Shown here: positions 1-6,503 of the stretch, piece by piece
Layout of the letters: each line of letters opens with the position of its first letter
How positions within the stretch are numbered: position 1 is the first letter of the stretch
Origin: Rhodoferax sp.
Lineage (GTDB): Bacteria; Pseudomonadota; Gammaproteobacteria; Burkholderiales; Burkholderiaceae_C
DNA length: 7,745 nt
Reading direction: 5' to 3'
NCBI GenBank assembly: GCA_030683195.1
Contig: JAUXQA010000001.1
Span: 1 to 7,745, forward strand
Notes under the pieces: generated by a model
What the model saw: the letters and a program-made list of their open reading frames with translations, nothing else
The model's database searches: none
Told to the model about the DNA's origin: nothing
Made by a program: the position numbers and the translations under genes

Positions 1-119
1 TCAAGAGCGAACCCATCGACAACGGTGGTGCCCAGATGACCTGGGAGGTTGCTGTGGAGCGTGAGGGCGCAACCAAGCCCGTGTGTGTGGCCGAGTCATT
101 GGCGCGGCACTATCCCTGA
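1..119 (+). CDS. C-terminal fragment of a possible MaoC-family acyl dehydratase (5' truncated)
   Basis: An open frame enters from the left edge (first whole codon at base 3) and ends at TGA 117-119, giving 38 residues. The visible tail contains MTWEVAVEREG, then KPVCVAESLARHYP just before the stop. A beta-strand-like segment followed by 'KPVCVAE' resembles the last strand of hotdog-fold MaoC/enoyl-CoA hydratase-type proteins, which hydrate enoyl thioesters in fatty-acid metabolism. This is recognition of style only: no catalytic residues lie in this piece, so the family call is tentative. The codons look like real coding sequence of the same GC-rich character as its neighbours. The gene converges on trmL with an 18-bp gap. 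No terminator is obvious between the two stop codons, although a short T-run (GTTTTTG) follows the stop. Confidence 0.45.
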   Translation, partial: KSEPIDNGGAQMTWEVAVEREGATKPVCVAESLARHYP

Positions 120-137
120 CCCCTGTTTTTGACAGCC

Positions 138-626
138 TCAAGTGGACGGGGTTGCTGAAGCCGGGTTTCCAAAACCGTTTTGACGCCACGCCTCAAAAAC
201 AGTAACGGCCACTGCATTCGATAAATTCAGGCTGCGCTGGCCCGCCACCATAGGCAGTTTCAGCCCTTGCTCTGGCGCAAACGACTGGCGAACCACATCC
301 GACAGGCCTTTGGTTTCAGAGCCAAACACCAGCCAGTCACCCGGCTCAAACGCCACGTCATAGACACCCCGGGTGGCGCGCGTGGTCAGTGCGAACAGAC
401 GGTCGGGCCTTGGTCGCTCTGTATCAAGAAAATCCTGCCAACTGGCGTGGCGTTTCAACTGGGTGTACTCGTGGTAGTCCAGTCCGGCGCGGCGCATGTG
501 TTTGTCGTCCATGGAAAACCCCAGCGGCTCAATCAGGTGCAGGGTGCAGCCCGTGTTGGCCGCGAGGCGGATGACGTTACCCGTATTGGGCGGGATTTCG
601 GGTTCGACAAGGACAATATGAAACAT
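138..626 (-). CDS. trmL: tRNA (cytidine(34)-2'-O)-methyltransferase TrmL
   Basis: SPOUT-class, SAM-dependent enzyme that 2'-O-methylates the wobble base (position 34) of leucine tRNAs in the cytoplasm. The 162-residue product is close to the usual TrmL length of about 155. It begins MFHIVLVEPEIPPNTGNVIR, the family N-terminus, where the Asn in NTGN and the following Arg belong to conserved SPOUT motif 1. FGSETKGL (residues 101-108) is motif 2. LPM (124-126) and RSLNLSNAVAV (131-141) are motif 3, part of the trefoil-knot SAM site. I chose the ATG at 626 because this N-terminus is the conserved one; the frame stays open upstream but that extension is unlike TrmL and runs into comF. No strong Shine-Dalgarno is visible before this ATG. 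It lies 34 bp after the comF stop on the same strand, so it is probably co-transcribed with comF. Confidence 0.95.
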   Translation of the reverse strand: MFHIVLVEPEIPPNTGNVIRLAANTGCTLHLIEPLGFSMDDKHMRRAGLDYHEYTQLKRHASWQDFLDTERPRPDRLFALTTRATRGVYDVAFEPGDWLVFGSETKGLSDVVRQSFAPEQGLKLPMVAGQRSLNLSNAVAVTVFEAWRQNGFGNPASATPST

Positions 627-660
627 AGGCCTGCATTGTCCCCGGTCTGGCAGGTATCTT

Positions 661-1356
661 TTAATCGGTTCTTGCAATGACAATGCCCGTGATGTGCGCG
701 GCACCGGCGGCCCGCAGCACCCGGGCCGCGGCAAAGATTGAGGCGCCGCTGGTCATGACGTCATCAATCAGAACCAACCGGGCGCCCTTGATTTTTTTCG
801 CCAACAGGGGGTCAACCGCAAACGCGTCCTGCACACTGGCCAGCCGTTCTTTCCGGTTCAGTGAGCTTTGCGCTGGTGTGTCCTTGATGCGTAGCAGCAC
901 TCGTTCATCGGTTTTTTCCGGGCTGAGTTGCTTCGCAATCAGAAGGGCCTGGTTGTACCCTCTGGCCCGCAGTCGCGTGCGCGACAACGGCATCGGGATC
1001 ACCAGCGTTGCCTCGTCCAGGGCCGGCTCTATCCAAGGTGTGCTGCGCAATAGCAGGGCAAACGACCTCGCGCGACCGGTATGGTTGTAAAACTTGAAGC
1101 CCACGATCAGGTCAGACCACGGAAAAGCATAGGGCACTGCGGCCAGGCAGATGTCGATTGGCGGGGCCTCTTTGAGGCAGGCGCCGCAACACAAGACACC
1201 GGTGGGCACGGGCAAAGCACAGGTCCTGCATCGCGGTTGTGGCTGGGCGAAATGGGCAACACAGTTTTCGCACACAGGTTGCGCCGGCCAGGCGTGGCAC
1301 ACCATGCACTGGCTGGGCAGTGCATGAATCACCCTGTTGATGACGCGACGAAGCAT
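661..1356 (-). CDS. comF: ComF family protein (phosphoribosyltransferase fold)
   Basis: ComF proteins join an N-terminal cysteine-rich zinc-finger region to a type I phosphoribosyltransferase domain. They are linked to DNA uptake during natural transformation, though their reaction is unsettled. From the ATG at 1356 the product has 231 residues. Paired cysteines occur at 17/20, 29/32 and 43/46, with more at 56, 57 and 60, fitting zinc binding. RARGYNQALLIA (about 130-141) is the ComF signature. VLIDDVMTSGAS (about 195-206) is the PRPP-binding loop with its two aspartates. The frame can also start at GTG 1389 (242 residues), only 5 bp from the divergent bioC-like ATG. I prefer the ATG because MLRRVINRVIHALPSQC looks like a typical ComF start and the GTG has no ribosome site, but the ATG's own site is weak. 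It is probably first in a comF-trmL transcription unit. Confidence 0.9.
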   Translation of the reverse strand: MLRRVINRVIHALPSQCMVCHAWPAQPVCENCVAHFAQPQPRCRTCALPVPTGVLCCGACLKEAPPIDICLAAVPYAFPWSDLIVGFKFYNHTGRARSFALLLRSTPWIEPALDEATLVIPMPLSRTRLRARGYNQALLIAKQLSPEKTDERVLLRIKDTPAQSSLNRKERLASVQDAFAVDPLLAKKIKGARLVLIDDVMTSGASIFAAARVLRAAGAAHITGIVIARTD

Positions 1357-1364
1357 CAGATCAA

Positions 1365-1370
1365 TATACT
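1365..1370 (+). promoter_or_regulatory. Possible -10 element (TATACT) in the comF/bioC-like divergent start region
   Basis: TATACT matches the sigma-70 -10 consensus at five of six positions and lies 24 bp before the ATG at 1395. No good -35 box sits at 16-18 bp; the nearest candidate, TTGATG at 1337-1342, is 22 bp upstream. The divergent starts are so close that each gene's promoter must lie in or next to the other gene. Weak, by-eye call only. Confidence 0.2.
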
Positions 1371-1394
1371 CTGACGCATTAAATCTCACGCCAA

Positions 1395-2279
1395 ATGACC
1401 CAGTCGCCCCCCACCATCGATCCCTGCGCTGCCCGCCGCTGGCGGCACATGCCAGCCGCCCCGTCGCCGTGGCTGCACGAGGAGGTGGCTCGGCGCATGG
1501 AGGAGCGGCTCGAGTGGATCAAACTCCAGCCTGACCATTGGGTGCACTGGGCACCGGTGCAGGGCGGGCTTGAGGCGCATGCGCTTTTGACACGTCGGTA
1601 CCCAGATGCAGGATGCTTTGTGGTGCAGGAGCAGGATGATCATCGGGCTTATTTTTCTCGCTCCACTGCAACACCCTGGTGGCGACCCAGTCGCTGGACG
1701 GCCAAGCCGACTCGTCTTGGTGCTCCACCGGAGGGTGCCAGTCAAATGGTGTGGGCCAATATGGCGCTGCACATGGCCGAAGACCCGCAAGCCTTGATTG
1801 CTCAATGGCATCGTGCCCTGGCTGTGGATGGTTTCCTGATGTTCTCTTGTCTGGGGCCGGATACCCTGCACGAGTTACGCAGCCTGTATGCATCCATGGG
1901 GTGGCCTGCGTTGTCGCATGAGTTTACGGACATGCACGATTGGGGAGACATGCTGGCGGCAGCAGGGTTTGCCGAACCGGTCATGGACATGGAGAGAATA
2001 ACCCTGACGTTTGACACCCCTGAGCGCTTGCTGACGGAGTTACGCGGCTTGGGTCGCAACCTGCACCCAAAACGTTTTCCTGGCCTGCGTGGCCGGAAAT
2101 GGCACTTGCAATTGCGCGAAGCTATTGCCCAAATGCCACTGCAGCTTACTTTTGAAGTCATTTATGGTCACGCTTTCAAGCCAGCGCCAAGATTGAATAT
2201 GCGCGCAGAAACGGTGCTCTCATTGGCGCAAATGCGGGAGACTTTGAGCCAGCGTAAAACTTATCCCGTGGATTCTTGA
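1395..2279 (+). CDS. BioC-like class I methyltransferase-fold protein (malonyl-ACP methyltransferase relative)
   Basis: The 294-residue product resembles betaproteobacterial BioC, which methylates malonyl-ACP to start biotin synthesis. The start MTQSPPTIDPCAARRW is typical of the group. WANMALHMAEDPQALIAQW (120-138), LAVDGFLMFSCLGPDTLHEL (142-161) and FTDMHDWGDMLAAAGFAEPV (177-196) match BioC motifs after the SAM-binding half. The odd part is motif I: where BioC has Asp-x-Gly-Cys-Gly-x-Gly, this protein reads HWAPVQGGLEAH (51-62), and the acidic residue expected after the next strand is not clear (VVQEQDD, 76-82). SAM binding may therefore be altered or lost. Similar Burkholderiales proteins are, from memory, sometimes labelled 'biotin synthase', which is misleading because the radical-SAM enzyme BioB is unrelated. 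No bioA, bioD, bioF or bioB lies nearby. It diverges from comF and has no clear ribosome site. I leave the symbol blank because activity is doubtful. Confidence 0.8.
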   Translation: MTQSPPTIDPCAARRWRHMPAAPSPWLHEEVARRMEERLEWIKLQPDHWVHWAPVQGGLEAHALLTRRYPDAGCFVVQEQDDHRAYFSRSTATPWWRPSRWTAKPTRLGAPPEGASQMVWANMALHMAEDPQALIAQWHRALAVDGFLMFSCLGPDTLHELRSLYASMGWPALSHEFTDMHDWGDMLAAAGFAEPVMDMERITLTFDTPERLLTELRGLGRNLHPKRFPGLRGRKWHLQLREAIAQMPLQLTFEVIYGHAFKPAPRLNMRAETVLSLAQMRETLSQRKTYPVDS

Positions 2280-2288
2280 TTGATGGGC

Positions 2289-2322
2289 TTGACAAGTAAA
2301 ATGACAGGCTGTGGGCTAGAAT
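2289..2322 (+). promoter_or_regulatory. Possible promoter upstream of the DUF2244/cox genes
   Basis: Just after the bioC-like stop there is a perfect -35 hexamer TTGACA (2289-2294) and a five-of-six -10 hexamer TAGAAT (2317-2322). The spacer is 22 bp, well above the usual 16-18 bp, so the two may not work as a pair. Position favours a promoter: this is the first non-coding stretch before the cox cluster and is more AT-rich than the genes on either side. It would give a leader of about 80 nt before the DUF2244 ATG. Confidence 0.3.
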
Positions 2323-2408
2323 GTGTCCTCTTTACATTGGTGCGAGCTTATGTTTCGCGCAATCTCCAGTTATTTTTGTTGATTAATCGGGAAAAAGTTG
2401 TGTCAAAC

Positions 2409-2876
2409 ATGGTGTTTCGTTTTGCTACTGTGCAAGGTCAAAGCATTCACTGGTTTTTGCGCAAAAATTGCGCAATGACACCTGTTCAGTTGGGTTGGGC
2501 GTATGCGGGTATTTGCTGTGTTTCTTTGAGCATCGGGGTCATGTTTTGGTTGTCAGGTGCTTGGCTCATTTTGCCGCTGACAGCTCTCGAATTGATGGCT
2601 GTTGGTTTGGGTTTTTTAAGTTACGCCCGGCATGCTACTGACGGCGAGAAGATTTTTTTCAGAGACGACCATCTGGTTGTAGAGTTTGAGAACGCAGGGA
2701 AGTTGGAGCGGGCTGAATTTCGGCGCGAATGGGTTCGGGTAGAGCCAAAGTCTGGTGACAGGTCGTTGATACAGGTGTCCGGTCAAGGCAGGACAGTCCA
2801 TGTTGGACGGTTTATTCGACCTGAGTTGCGCCCGATGCTGGCGAGAGAGATTCGGATGGTCCTGCGGGGCGTTTAA
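2409..2876 (+). CDS. DUF2244 domain-containing membrane protein
   Basis: A 155-residue protein of unknown function that looks like the DUF2244 family, often found beside cytochrome oxidase genes in proteobacteria. Residues 1-27 are soluble. Two hydrophobic helices follow, about 28-49 and 51-72, joined by a tight turn (LSGAW). A soluble C-terminal domain from about 76 on contains a beta-rich region (DDHLVVEF, RREWVRVEP) and ends in an arginine-rich helix (RPELRPMLAREIRMVLRG). The frame is open from TTG 2280, but I start at ATG 2409. The extra 43 residues are not family-like, and the region before 2409 has promoter-like sequence. GGGAAAAAG lies upstream as a weak ribosome site. It precedes coxB by 56 bp and may share its transcript, which suggests a role linked to the oxidase; that is inference from context. 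Confidence 0.82.
   Translation: MVFRFATVQGQSIHWFLRKNCAMTPVQLGWAYAGICCVSLSIGVMFWLSGAWLILPLTALELMAVGLGFLSYARHATDGEKIFFRDDHLVVEFENAGKLERAEFRREWVRVEPKSGDRSLIQVSGQGRTVHVGRFIRPELRPMLAREIRMVLRGV
2457..2475. repeat. Tandem palindrome TTGCGCAA-AAA-TTGCGCAA
   Basis: Two copies of the 8-bp palindrome TTGCGCAA are separated by AAA, so the unit can form an 8-bp stem with a 3-nt loop in DNA or mRNA. It lies inside the DUF2244 reading frame, encoding part of FLRKNCA about 50 bp after the start codon. It is not followed by a T-run, so it is not an intrinsic terminator. Function unknown; it may be chance. Confidence 0.4.
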
Positions 2877-2920
2877 TTGGTGCCGGGAAACGGCATTACG
2901 TACGGTTTATTTGAGGCAAT

Positions 2921-2927
2921 GAAGAAG
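2921..2927 (+). promoter_or_regulatory. Ribosome binding site deciding the coxB start
   Basis: The purine run GAAGAAG ends 5 nt before ATG 2933, good Shine-Dalgarno spacing. It overlaps the alternative in-frame GTG at 2927, so it favours the ATG. A GAGG at 2913-2916 could instead serve the GTG, at 10 nt spacing. Confidence 0.45.
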
Positions 2928-2932
2928 TGAAC

Positions 2933-4108
2933 ATGATTAAAAACATTTTCAACAAATTGGCGGGCACGTTTTTGACCGCAAGCGGTCTGGGCGTTGGTGT
3001 GGCCCACGCTGTCAATGATTTGCCTGGCGGGCCGGCTGTCAATCAGATGAACTTGCACCCTGCAGTTACTGGCATCGCTGTCGAGCAGGCTTGGCTTCAT
3101 TGGTTCATGCTGATCGTTTGCACTGTCATTTTTGTCGCAGTGTTTGCAGTGATGTTCTATTCCATCTGGAAACACCGCAAATCCAAAGGGCACAAGGCGG
3201 CCAATTTTCACGAGTCAGTAACTGTTGAAATTGTCTGGACCATCGTTCCTTTTGTGATCGTGATTTTGATGGCCTTGCCGGCTACCAAAGTGGTTGTGGC
3301 CATGAAAGACACCACCAATGCAGACCTGACCATCAAGGCAACAGGCATGCAGTGGAAGTGGGGTTATGACTACATCAAGGGTGAAGGCGAAGGCATTGCT
3401 TTCATTTCTGCGCTGGATGCGTCGCACCGGGAAATGTCCAATAACGGTGGTCCGAAAGCAGGCACATCGGTTGATGACTACTTGTTACGCGTAGACAACC
3501 CGTTGGTTGTGCCCGTCAACAAGAAGGTCCGAATGATCACGACGTCGAACGATGTCATCCACGCTTGGATGATTCCGGCTTTTGGCGTCAAACAAGATGC
3601 CATTCCCGGTTTCGTACGTGACACATGGTTTCGCGCCGAAAAGTTGGGTGATTTCTATGGTCAATGCGCCGAGCTGTGCGGCAAGGAGCACGCTTATATG
3701 CCGATCCATGTGAAGGTGGTGTCGGCTGAAGATTACGCGGTCTGGGTGAGTGGCGAAATGAAGAAGCTGGCAGCGAAGGCAGATGATCCAACCAAAGTGT
3801 GGACTTCCGAAGAAATCTTTGCTCGGGGCGCAAAGGTTTATGCGGCTAACTGCGCTGCCTGTCACCAGCCTACTGGTATGGGCGCAGGACCCATCAAAGC
3901 TCTAGTTGGGTCGGCCGTGGTTTTGGACGCAGACGCCAGCAAGCAAATTGCGGTCATGTTGAATGGTCAGAACAACGGTGCCATGCCCGCATGGAAGCAA
4001 CTCAGTGACACGGACATTGCAGCGGTCATCAGCTACACCAAAAATAACTGGACGAATAAAACTGGACAGTTGGTGCAGCCCGCAGCAATCACCGCCGCCC
4101 GCAAGTAA
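2933..4108 (+). CDS. coxB: Cytochrome c oxidase subunit II with fused cytochrome c domain (caa3-type)
   Basis: Membrane-anchored subunit that accepts electrons through haem c and the binuclear CuA centre and passes them to subunit I. The 391-residue precursor has an N-terminal signal sequence, probably cut after AHA near residue 26. Two transmembrane helices follow, about 54-79 and 98-120. The aromatic patch MQWKWGYDY (139-147) is the electron-entry signature. CuA ligands are all visible: His210 (in DVIHAW), then CAELCGKEHAYM with Cys245, Glu247, Cys249, His253 and Met256. After a linker a cytochrome c domain begins: CAACH (307-311) binds haem covalently and Met351 in GAMPAW is the likely axial ligand. 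The total length fits a subunit II with an added cytochrome c domain. It lies 56 bp after DUF2244 and 41 bp before coxA. The start at 2933 is chosen over GTG 2927 because of the purine run just upstream. Confidence 0.96.
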   Translation: MIKNIFNKLAGTFLTASGLGVGVAHAVNDLPGGPAVNQMNLHPAVTGIAVEQAWLHWFMLIVCTVIFVAVFAVMFYSIWKHRKSKGHKAANFHESVTVEIVWTIVPFVIVILMALPATKVVVAMKDTTNADLTIKATGMQWKWGYDYIKGEGEGIAFISALDASHREMSNNGGPKAGTSVDDYLLRVDNPLVVPVNKKVRMITTSNDVIHAWMIPAFGVKQDAIPGFVRDTWFRAEKLGDFYGQCAELCGKEHAYMPIHVKVVSAEDYAVWVSGEMKKLAAKADDPTKVWTSEEIFARGAKVYAANCAACHQPTGMGAGPIKALVGSAVVLDADASKQIAVMLNGQNNGAMPAWKQLSDTDIAAVISYTKNNWTNKTGQLVQPAAITAARK

Positions 4109-4137
4109 GCCTTGTTCGCTGAATTAGAAGTATTGAT

Positions 4138-4144
4138 AAGGAAA
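4138..4144 (+). promoter_or_regulatory. Strong ribosome binding site of coxA
   Basis: AAGGAAA ends 5 nt before ATG 4150. It is one of the two clearest Shine-Dalgarno sites in the window and fits high translation of subunit I. Confidence 0.65.
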
Positions 4145-4149
4145 CCAAA

Positions 4150-5769
4150 ATGAGTGCTGTTCTAGACCACCATGACCATGCCCATGACGACCACCACGGG
4201 CACGCGCCCACTGGATGGCGTCGATGGGTTTTCGCGACCAATCACAAAGACATTGGTACCTTGTACCTGTTGTTCAGCTTCACCATGCTGATGATTGGTG
4301 GCGTGTTGGCTCTTGGCATTCGTGCGGAGTTGTTTCAGCCTGGTTTGCAGTTGGTCAACCCGGAGTTGTTCAATCAGCTGACCACCATGCACGGCATCAT
4401 CATGGTCTTCGGCGCCATCATGCCGGCTTTCGTGGGATTTGCTAACTGGATGATTCCCTTGCAAATCGGCGCTTCAGACATGGCCTTCGCGCGCATGAAT
4501 AATTTCAGCTTCTGGCTGATGATTCCTGCGGCGCTGATGTTGTCGTCTTCCTTCTTCATGCCAGGCGGTGCTCCTGCAGCAGGTTGGACGCTGTATGCGC
4601 CGTTGACCTTGCAGATGGGTCCGTCAATGGATATTGCCATTTTTGCTCTGCACATTTTGGGTGCATCATCGATCATGGGCTCTATCAACATCATCGTGAC
4701 CATCCTCAACATGCGCGCGCCCGGCATGACGTTGATGAAAATGCCGATGTTTTGCTGGACTTGGTTGATCACTGCTTACCTGTTGATTGCAGTGATGCCC
4801 GTGTTGGCAGGTGCGATCACCATGACCCTGACTGACCGACATTTCGGAACGAGTTTCTTTAATCCTGCCGGCGGTGGCGATCCTGTGATGTACCAGCACA
4901 TTTTCTGGTTCTTTGGACACCCTGAGGTGTACATCATGATCTTGCCGGCCTTCGGCATCGTGAGCCAGATCATTCCTGCTTTTGCCCGCAAAAAACTTTT
5001 CGGTTACGCCTCCATGGTGTATGCGACATCCAGCATTGCGATTCTGTCTTTCATCGTCTGGGCGCATCACATGTTCACCACGGGCATGCCTGTGACCGGA
5101 CAACTGTTTTTCATGTACGCCACGATGTTGATCGCTGTCCCCACTGCCGTGAAGATTTTCAACTGGAACGCCACCATGTGGCAAGGCTCCATGACTTTTG
5201 AGACGCCCATGCTGTTTGCAGTCGGCTTTATCTTTGTATTCACGATGGGTGGCTTCACAGGTCTTATTCTGGCCATGGCACCCATTGACATCCAGGTGCA
5301 AGATACCTACTACGTGGTTGCACACTTTCACTATGTTTTGGTGGCGGGTTCCTTGTTTGCGATGTTTGCCGGTGCTTACTACTGGTTTCCCAAGTGGACT
5401 GGTGTCATGTACAGCGAGACCCGCGGCCGTATCCACTTCTGGTGGTCACTGATTTCCTTTAATGTGACGTTTTTCCCGATGCACTTTTTGGGTCTGGCTG
5501 GCATGCCCCGTCGCTACGCTGATTACCCGATGCAGTTTGCTGACTTCAACATGCTTGCATCAATCGGCGCGTTTTTCTTTGGATTCGCCCAAGTCTATTT
5601 CTTTGTCTTCATTGTCTTGCCGGGCATGATGGGTAAAGGTGAGAAAGCCTCAGCCAAGCCATGGGATGGTGCCGAAGGCCTAGAGTGGGAAGTAGCGTCA
5701 CCAGCACCTTTCCACACCTTTGAGACACCACCCAAGCTGAACGCTGACGCCAACAAAATTGTTGCTTAA
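4150..5769 (+). CDS. coxA: Cytochrome c oxidase subunit I (haem-copper, A-type)
   Basis: Catalytic subunit of the terminal oxidase: reduces O2 to water at the haem a3-CuB site and pumps protons across the inner membrane. The 539-residue protein has about twelve membrane helices. All metal ligands are present: His81 (TTMHG) and His394 for haem a, His392 for haem a3 (AHFHY), and His257, His306 and His307 for CuB (FFGHPEVY, WAHHM). Tyr261 is placed for the His-Tyr crosslink. Proton-path residues typical of A-type enzymes are seen: Asp110 with the MNNFSFW motif and Glu259 (D path), and Lys335 in PTAVKIFNW (K path). GMPRRY (451-456) carries the arginine pair near the haem propionates. The N-terminus is unusually rich in His and Asp (residues 6-18, seven His). 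Translation starts behind a strong AAGGAAA site. The gene sits between coxB and the small assembly ORF. Confidence 0.98.
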   Translation: MSAVLDHHDHAHDDHHGHAPTGWRRWVFATNHKDIGTLYLLFSFTMLMIGGVLALGIRAELFQPGLQLVNPELFNQLTTMHGIIMVFGAIMPAFVGFANWMIPLQIGASDMAFARMNNFSFWLMIPAALMLSSSFFMPGGAPAAGWTLYAPLTLQMGPSMDIAIFALHILGASSIMGSINIIVTILNMRAPGMTLMKMPMFCWTWLITAYLLIAVMPVLAGAITMTLTDRHFGTSFFNPAGGGDPVMYQHIFWFFGHPEVYIMILPAFGIVSQIIPAFARKKLFGYASMVYATSSIAILSFIVWAHHMFTTGMPVTGQLFFMYATMLIAVPTAVKIFNWNATMWQGSMTFETPMLFAVGFIFVFTMGGFTGLILAMAPIDIQVQDTYYVVAHFHYVLVAGSLFAMFAGAYYWFPKWTGVMYSETRGRIHFWWSLISFNVTFFPMHFLGLAGMPRRYADYPMQFADFNMLASIGAFFFGFAQVYFFVFIVLPGMMGKGEKASAKPWDGAEGLEWEVASPAPFHTFETPPKLNADANKIVA

Positions 5770-5786
5770 ACCGGAGATTGACCGAC

Positions 5787-5897
5787 ATGACACCCACGCA
5801 AAAAAAGTCTAATCGACGCACTGGCCTGATATTGGCCTCTGTTGCTTTGGTTTTTTTTGTCGGATTTGTGGCCAGAATGGTTCTGGTGAATGGTTAA
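5787..5897 (+). CDS. Cytochrome oxidase small assembly protein (36 aa)
   Basis: A 36-residue ORF fills the gap between coxA and ctaG. It has a basic, polar N-terminus (MTPTQKKSNRR), one hydrophobic helix from about residue 13 to 29 (LILASVALVFFVGFVA) and a short tail RMVLVNG. The basic side preceding the helix predicts N-in topology. GGAG (5772-5775) lies 11 nt before the ATG, and the stop is only 3 nt before the ctaG ATG, so the two are likely translationally coupled. Position and layout match the tiny single-helix protein annotated in Burkholderiales as 'cytochrome oxidase small assembly protein'. That name is a family label; I see no motif revealing its mechanism. Automatic gene callers easily miss it because of its length. 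Confidence 0.8.
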   Translation: MTPTQKKSNRRTGLILASVALVFFVGFVARMVLVNG

Positions 5898-5900
5898 GCC

Positions 5901-6503
5901 ATGAACTTGAAACGTGAAAACTTCCGGATGGTGAGCAAGTTGGCGGTGATCGCTGTCGGCATGTTCGCCTTCGGGTACGCATTGGTGCCTATTTACAAGG
6001 CTATCTGCGAAATGACAGGTATCAACATCCTGTCTTTGGGCGAACGAAATATTCCGGGTGCAAAGGCAACGATGCCGGCCAACACCCAGGTAGACGCCAG
6101 CCGTACTATCACGGTTGAGTTCGATGCCAATTCGCGTGGACCTTGGGAGTTCAAGCCTGCCCAGCGGTCGATCCAGGTTCACCCCGGTGAAATGGCCACG
6201 GTCATGTACGAGTTTAAAAATGTGCAGAATCGGGCCATGTCCGCACAAGCTATTCCGAGTTATGCGCCCATGCAGGCAAGTACACACTTCAATAAACTGG
6301 AGTGCTTTTGCTTCAATCAGTACACACTGCTGCCGGGTGAGAAGAAATCCTGGCCAGTGGTGTTTGTAATTGATCCCAAGCTCTCAAAGGATGTCAAGAC
6401 AATTACCTTGTCCTATACTTTCTTCGAAGTTGGTGGCAAAACGCCAGCAGCGCCGGTTGCGGATGCGAAAGCTGTGGTGCCTTCAATTGAGGCGGGTTCA
6501 TGA
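5901..6503 (+). CDS. ctaG: Cytochrome c oxidase assembly protein CtaG/Cox11
   Basis: Membrane-tethered copper chaperone that delivers copper to the CuB site of subunit I, acting on the periplasmic side. The 200-residue product has a short cytoplasmic N-terminus and one transmembrane helix (about 11-32, ending ALVPIYKAIC). A periplasmic immunoglobulin-like domain follows. The copper-binding cysteines are present: Cys36 just after the helix, and Cys135 and Cys137 in ECFCF. Other family marks are FDANSRGPWEFKP (74-86), AIPSYAP (117-123) and LSYTFFEV (170-177). The Ala/Val-rich tail after about 180 is probably unstructured. It starts 3 nt after the small assembly ORF and its TGA overlaps the ATG of the DUF2970 gene, so it is embedded in the cox operon next to its client coxA. 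Confidence 0.96.
   Translation: MNLKRENFRMVSKLAVIAVGMFAFGYALVPIYKAICEMTGINILSLGERNIPGAKATMPANTQVDASRTITVEFDANSRGPWEFKPAQRSIQVHPGEMATVMYEFKNVQNRAMSAQAIPSYAPMQASTHFNKLECFCFNQYTLLPGEKKSWPVVFVIDPKLSKDVKTITLSYTFFEVGGKTPAAPVADAKAVVPSIEAGS

Noticed and set aside
2350..2382. 10-codon leader ORF MFRAISSYFC
   Set aside because: No run of regulatory codons and no attenuator hairpin follows it, and the ribosome site is poor. Kept only as a remark in the leader finding.
2280..2408. N-terminal extension of DUF2244 from TTG 2280
   Set aside because: The extra 43 residues do not look like the family, and the stretch has promoter-like features. ATG 2409 gives the expected DUF2244 start.
2881..2895. Small hairpin TGCCG-GGAAA-CGGCA between DUF2244 and coxB
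   Set aside because: Only a 5-bp stem with no T-run. Too weak to call a terminator or a regulatory element.
2919..2930. Mini-ORF ATG AAG AAG TGA just before coxB
   Set aside because: Three codons overlapping the purine run of the coxB ribosome site; most likely chance.
4666..5436. Long minus-strand open frame (256 codons) opposite coxA
   Set aside because: The translation is rich in His, Asp, Gly and Arg with no recognisable domain, as expected from the antisense of a conserved membrane protein gene. coxA on the plus strand explains the region fully.
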